NCBI GenBank assembly: GCA_003554115.1
Contig: PWFE01000156.1
Coordinates: 1 to 27,863, forward strand
Direction: 5' to 3'
Origin: Haloferacaceae archaeon
GTDB taxonomy: Archaea; Halobacteriota; Halobacteria; Halobacteriales; Haloferacaceae
DNA length: 27,863 bases
A program made the translations under genes and the position numbers. The notes beneath the pieces are model-generated. The model was given only the letters and a program-made list of their open reading frames with translations. It was not told where the DNA came from and searched no databases. This document shows positions 24,688 to 27,863 of this stretch, in pieces (the stretch's first letter is position 1; every line of letters starts with the position of its first letter).

Positions 24688-24933
24688 GGCGTTCGCCCAC
24701 TGTGCAGTAACGACGCGTCGCGGTATCGACGCAGATCCGTTTTGCGGATTTTTAGGCTCTGAGCGACAGGGCTGTATGCTCCCGAGACACTCCCGAGGAG
24801 TGACGACTCACCCCTGCTGAATTAGAGTAATGGGCCTCGGCGGTCGACCTACTGGTATGGTCTTGGCTGCTTTTGTTGCCGAGAGTCGCCCTCCAATGAT
24901 CGCTACAACATCTATACGCTGGACTGCTCGCCG
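24688..24933. other. Intergenic region before the CAP-domain gene
   Basis: 246 bases. It contains a hairpin with T run (24735-24753), a TTTTTA element, a 14-codon ORF from ATG at 24776 and a 35-codon ORF from 24830 whose TGA overlaps the CAP start. Only the hairpin and the CTATAC at 24912-24917, a possible TATA for the CAP gene, look functional to me. Confidence 0.35.
24735..24753 (+). terminator. Hairpin plus T run, possible terminator of the cold-shock gene
   Basis: ATCCG (24735-24739) and CGGAT (24745-24749) form a 5-bp stem with loop TTTTG, followed by TTTT. It lies 48 bases after the cold-shock stop. The same T run could instead be a TATA element for a 14-codon ORF. Confidence 0.35.
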
Positions 24934-25635
24934 ATGATCCGACTGTTCGATATGCTGTTTCGAGTAATCGGCCGCTTGGTACTGGTTTCGCTCGTCATTA
25001 TCGGGCTCGTCGCAACCGGCGGCTTCGTCGGGATTGGCCCACTGGCCGACGAGTTGAGCGAGACCAACCCTGCCTCGGATGTCTCAGTCGACGGGCTGTC
25101 GAACCCGCTGACTGACTCGCCGACAGAGACCAACGAAACCGTCGAACAGAATGCCAGCGCGGTCGACGAAGCCGAAACCGAACAACAGATCCACGAAGCG
25201 ATCAACGACGAACGAACCGCCGAAGGCATCGACCCGCTTGAAGACGACGAGGATCTCCGCACGGTCGCCCGTGGTCATAGTGCGGATATGATCGACCAAG
25301 AGTACGTTGGCCACGAGAGCCCTGACGGTGTGACCCCGGCCGACCGTCTGGATGACGCTGGCTGTTCGGCCGGCGGCGAAAACGTCGCCCAATCGTGGGC
25401 TGGCCAACCAGTCGACGTCGACGGCGAGACCATCGTTGCCGACGACGAAGCCGAACTCGCAGAGCACCTGGTCGAACGCTGGATGGACTCACCGGGCCAC
25501 CGCGAGAACGTGCTGCGAGAATCGTTCGCCCAAAGCGGGGTTGGAGTCGTCGTCACCGAGGACAATCGAGTGTATGCAACCCAGAAGTTCTGTGCTGGCT
25601 CGGCAGCCGGCGGAATCAGTCTCCCGCTCCGGTAG
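24934..25635 (+). CDS. CAP-domain (SCP/PR-1 type) membrane-anchored protein
   Basis: A 233-aa protein. One membrane helix (about residues 12-35) is followed by an acidic, Ser/Thr/Asn-rich spacer and a CAP domain from about residue 85: HEAINDERTAEGIDPLEDD, ARGHSADMIDQEYVGHESPDG (in part), GENVAQSW, and WMDSPGHRENVL with the His of the CAP cavity. I infer an outside-facing anchored domain; CAP proteins bind lipids or other ligands and some are proteases, so function is open. An in-frame Met at residue 7 (24952) is an alternative start. The C-terminal Cys (KFCAG) and C of DDAGCSAGG could pair. Confidence 0.88.
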   Translation: MIRLFDMLFRVIGRLVLVSLVIIGLVATGGFVGIGPLADELSETNPASDVSVDGLSNPLTDSPTETNETVEQNASAVDEAETEQQIHEAINDERTAEGIDPLEDDEDLRTVARGHSADMIDQEYVGHESPDGVTPADRLDDAGCSAGGENVAQSWAGQPVDVDGETIVADDEAELAEHLVERWMDSPGHRENVLRESFAQSGVGVVVTEDNRVYATQKFCAGSAAGGISLPLR

Positions 25636-25666
25636 TCTCAAAACCTTCACGGACAACAATGGGAGT

Positions 25667-26083
25667 ATGAGCGCGGATCAAACACAGCGGGCCACCCGGT
25701 GTCTCGTCGCGAAAGTCGGCCTTGACGGCCATGATCGAGGCGCCCACGTCATCGCCCGTGCGTTCCGGGATGCGGGCTTTGAGGTCATCTACTCAGGGCT
25801 CCATCGCGCACCCGACGAAATCGTCCAGGCCGCAGTCCAGGAAGACGTCGACGTGTTGGGGATCTCGATTCTGTCGGGTGCGCACAACACGTTGGTCCCT
25901 AAAGTTATTGAGGGCCTACAGTCGTACGACGCCTTCGAGGACACCCTGATCGTGGTAGGTGGTATCATTCCCGACGAAGATACAGCCGAACTCAAGGAGT
26001 TAGGTGTCGCCGAGGTTTTCGGCCCCGGCACATCGATCTCCGAGACTGTTGAGTTCGTCCGCGAGCACGCAGGCCCCGAGTAA
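25667..26083 (+). CDS. Methylmalonyl-CoA mutase cobalamin-binding (small) subunit
   Basis: A 138-aa protein that is only the B12-binding half of a mutase. LDGHDRGAHV (19-28) is the DxHxxG motif whose His ligates cobalt, and GISILSGAHNTL and VVGGIIPDED are the remaining nucleotide-loop contacts. Together with a separate catalytic subunit, not in this window, it would isomerise (R)-methylmalonyl-CoA to succinyl-CoA. The ATG follows the CAP stop by 31 bases, and the stop is two bases before meaB, so these two form an operon. It could also serve a related acyl-CoA mutase. Confidence 0.93.
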   Translation: MSADQTQRATRCLVAKVGLDGHDRGAHVIARAFRDAGFEVIYSGLHRAPDEIVQAAVQEDVDVLGISILSGAHNTLVPKVIEGLQSYDAFEDTLIVVGGIIPDEDTAELKELGVAEVFGPGTSISETVEFVREHAGPE

Positions 26084-26085
26084 CG

Positions 26086-27180
26086 ATGTCGGAGACGCAG
26101 CTGTCGACCGAGAACGCCGATCTGTACGAAGGGATTCTTGCGGGCGACCACAGCGCGCTGGCTCGCGCGATCACGAATATCGAAAACCGCACGCCGGGGT
26201 CCCGCGCGCTGCTGTCAGCACTGTACGAACACACTGGCTCGGCCACCGTCCTCGGTGTGACCGGCTCTCCGGGAGCCGGCAAGTCGACGCTGGTCGACAA
26301 ACTCGTCCGGCAGTACCGGAACAACGGCGAGACGGTCGGCGTGATCGCGGTCGACCCTTCTTCGCCGTACACCGGCGGGTCGGTGCTTGGCGACCGAATC
26401 CGCATGAACTCGACGGCGGGCGATATGGACGTGTTCGTTCGTTCGATGAGCGCGCGCGGCCGACTTGGGGGGTTGTCGATGGCGACCGCCGACGCCGTCA
26501 AAGCCCTCGATGCGTTCGGGAAAGACCGGATCATCGTCGAAACCGTCGGCGCAGGCCAAAACGAGGTCGACATCGTCGAAACCGCCGAGACGGTTGTCGT
26601 CGTTGTCCAACCCGGCTCTGGCGACGACGTGCAACTCCTGAAAGCAGGTATTCTCGAAATTGGCGATATCTTTGTCGTCAACAAGGCAGATATGGACGAA
26701 GCCGCCGGCACGGTCGCCGAACTCGAAGCGATGGTGCATATGGATAACTCACCGACTGCAGGCCTTTCGACCGGCCACCACACAGGTGATGCTTCGGGCT
26801 CAGCCAAAAGCGAGAAGCCAAGCGACGATGAAGGCGGCTGGACGCCACCCGTGATTCAGACTGTTGGGACAACGGGCGTCGGTGTCGACGAACTCCGGGC
26901 GGCTGTGGATGCCCACCGCGAGCACCTCATCGACTCTGGCGAGCGTGAGGCACGCCGACAAACGCGGGCTGAAACTGAGATCAGACGGCTGTTGCGGAGC
27001 GATCTCGCCACGTTGGCCGAGCGCGCAGCCGAACGCCGGGGTGGCATTGACGCGCTTGCGGCGGCCGTTGTTCGGGGCGAACGCGACCCCTACAACGTCG
27101 TCGACGAACTCGCCGATCCTCTCAAAAACGCAGTCAGCGAGAGGCTCGAAACGGACGACTGGACGGTCGACGGCGAGTAG
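26086..27180 (+). CDS. meaB: MeaB-family GTPase (acyl-CoA mutase chaperone)
   Basis: A 364-aa G3E-type GTPase that loads and protects the cobalamin cofactor of methylmalonyl-CoA mutase. Walker A is GSPGAGKST (60-68), then VIAVDPSSPYTGGSVLGDRIRM (in part), the ETVGAGQNEVD switch and NKAD guanine-specificity motif are all present. Residues about 220-248 are a low-complexity polar segment (Ser, Thr, Gly, Lys) inserted before the conserved GWTPPVIQT. Starting only two bases after the cobalamin subunit, it is almost certainly cotranscribed with it, which supports the mutase assignment. Confidence 0.94.
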   Translation: MSETQLSTENADLYEGILAGDHSALARAITNIENRTPGSRALLSALYEHTGSATVLGVTGSPGAGKSTLVDKLVRQYRNNGETVGVIAVDPSSPYTGGSVLGDRIRMNSTAGDMDVFVRSMSARGRLGGLSMATADAVKALDAFGKDRIIVETVGAGQNEVDIVETAETVVVVVQPGSGDDVQLLKAGILEIGDIFVVNKADMDEAAGTVAELEAMVHMDNSPTAGLSTGHHTGDASGSAKSEKPSDDEGGWTPPVIQTVGTTGVGVDELRAAVDAHREHLIDSGEREARRQTRAETEIRRLLRSDLATLAERAAERRGGIDALAAAVVRGERDPYNVVDELADPLKNAVSERLETDDWTVDGE

Positions 27181-27245
27181 GGAGTGTATACCACAAGGTA
27201 GGACGTTTATAACACCGGTACAGAGTGGGTACCACCGAGAACCCG

Positions 27246-27737
27246 TTATAGGGCTAGGGTAGCGATCTCATTGCCGTAGACGACAGCCGCTGGCCAAACG
27301 TAGTAGAGAATCGCCGCAAACACAGCGATCTCGGCGGCTGTCACGAGCACAGTCACCAGATCGGCCTTGCTTGATGAAACTGGAATGCCAATCGGTAAGT
27401 TATACTCCTCGCTGAGGAAGGGATACCACAGCGCGATCCCCCGGGTACTACCGACGACATCGAGAATGTAGTGGGTCGCCACCCCGATCCAGACGTACTG
27501 GAGGTTGCCGAAGTAGATCGGCCAGACAACGAAAATCGCCAGCATTGGCAGATTGTGGAACGTTTTGCGGTGTTTACCGAAGGCGGTGTCGACGTCGGGC
27601 ATCAGCGCGCCGAGAGTGACCGGCACAGAGAGTTTGACGATCATCTCGGCGGTTGCCAGATCCCACGTCGGCTGTAACCCTGCACCAAGCCCGATACTCA
27701 GCAACACCGCGTTCAGCACGTGGCCCCGTTTGTTCAT
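27246..27737 (-). CDS. DUF457/YdjM-type membrane metal-dependent hydrolase
   Basis: A 163-aa protein with about four helices. The putative metal motif is visible: LMPDVD with D48 and D50, H56 and H61 (FGKHRKTFHNLP) and THYILDVV with H89 and D93. The family is loosely called membrane-bound metal-dependent hydrolases; substrate unknown. I chose ATG 27737 because the conserved N-terminus begins MNKRGH, with an AT-rich CATACACATA about 25-35 bases upstream. Upstream in-frame starts at 27797 or 27860 would add a basic tail that looks non-conserved. It converges on meaB. Confidence 0.8.
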   Translation of the reverse strand: MNKRGHVLNAVLLSIGLGAGLQPTWDLATAEMIVKLSVPVTLGALMPDVDTAFGKHRKTFHNLPMLAIFVVWPIYFGNLQYVWIGVATHYILDVVGSTRGIALWYPFLSEEYNLPIGIPVSSSKADLVTVLVTAAEIAVFAAILYYVWPAAVVYGNEIATLAL

Positions 27738-27863
27738 CGAGTAGTGAATATTCGCCGGGCTATGTGTATGTTTCCGACCACGCTTTCCGGCAGTCATCGT
27801 GTCGGCTCTCGTCGGCGCACCGACTTCCGTCGACTTCGGACTGTGAGAATGACGCCACACAGC

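Noticed and set aside
24830..24937. 35-codon ORF overlapping the CAP-gene start (ATGA)
   Set aside because: No promoter at the expected distance and no haloarchaeal-like acidic composition; the overlap arises whenever a start codon is followed by A.
27200..27245. TTTATAA in the meaB/DUF457 convergent gap as a promoter
   Set aside because: No start codon or structure follows at a useful distance; it could drive an antisense RNA, but nothing else supports that.
1..27863. tRNA, rRNA, CRISPR or IS elements
   Set aside because: I saw no tRNA-like T-loop with matching acceptor arms, no regular repeat-spacer array and no transposase motifs in any frame.

Overview
This window is a stretch of haloarchaeal chromosome. 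The evidence is the very acidic proteins, GTCGAC-rich high-GC codon use, Tat/lipobox signal sequences of haloarchaeal type, and many genes whose start codon lies about 25 bases downstream of a TATA element, as expected for leaderless transcripts. The gene set also fits: a biotin-dependent carboxylase with a PccX-like small subunit, MeaB with a separate cobalamin subunit, an amphi-Trp protein and a small cold-shock protein. I cannot name the genus. I see no tRNA, rRNA, CRISPR array or insertion sequence, and no intergenic stretch exceeds about 250 bases.

Layout. 1-2.6 kb: the 3' end of an M50 site-2 protease, hemE, an FAH-fold enzyme and a 2Fe-2S ferredoxin. 2.7-9.4 kb: a cell-surface and redox block with a DsbA-like lipoprotein, a DyP-peroxidase-like Tat lipoprotein, an alpha/beta hydrolase, an acyltransferase-3 membrane protein, a tandem P19/Tpd-like metal lipoprotein with a Met/His-rich linker, and an MFS carrier, followed by msrA. 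10.1-13.2 kb: tyrA overlapping an Rsm22-like methyltransferase, a 119-aa conserved-looking protein and an 80-aa winged-helix-like protein. 13.5-17.1 kb: an SDR, an SNF-family sodium symporter and a REC-PAS-histidine kinase. 17.2-27.2 kb: propionyl/methylmalonyl-CoA genes (pccB-pccX, pccA, the mutase cobalamin subunit, meaB) interleaved with two small membrane proteins, an HD phosphohydrolase, an amidohydrolase, amphi-Trp, Csp and CAP genes. The right edge carries a DUF457-type membrane protein.

How the genes work together. PccA, PccB and PccX should carboxylate propionyl-CoA. The cobalamin subunit and MeaB serve the next isomerisation to succinyl-CoA, but the large mutase subunit and the epimerase are not in this window. 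The DyP-like and P19-like lipoproteins resemble separate parts of bacterial Efe/Ftr iron systems, which is the most system-like hypothesis I can offer. Other points worth a look are lost metal, haem or Fe-S ligands in three enzymes, a 17-bp palindrome before pccB, an inverted repeat over the amphi-Trp promoter, an orphan promoter with a 20-codon ORF at about 10.03-10.13 kb, and structured DNA at 12.85-12.97 kb.
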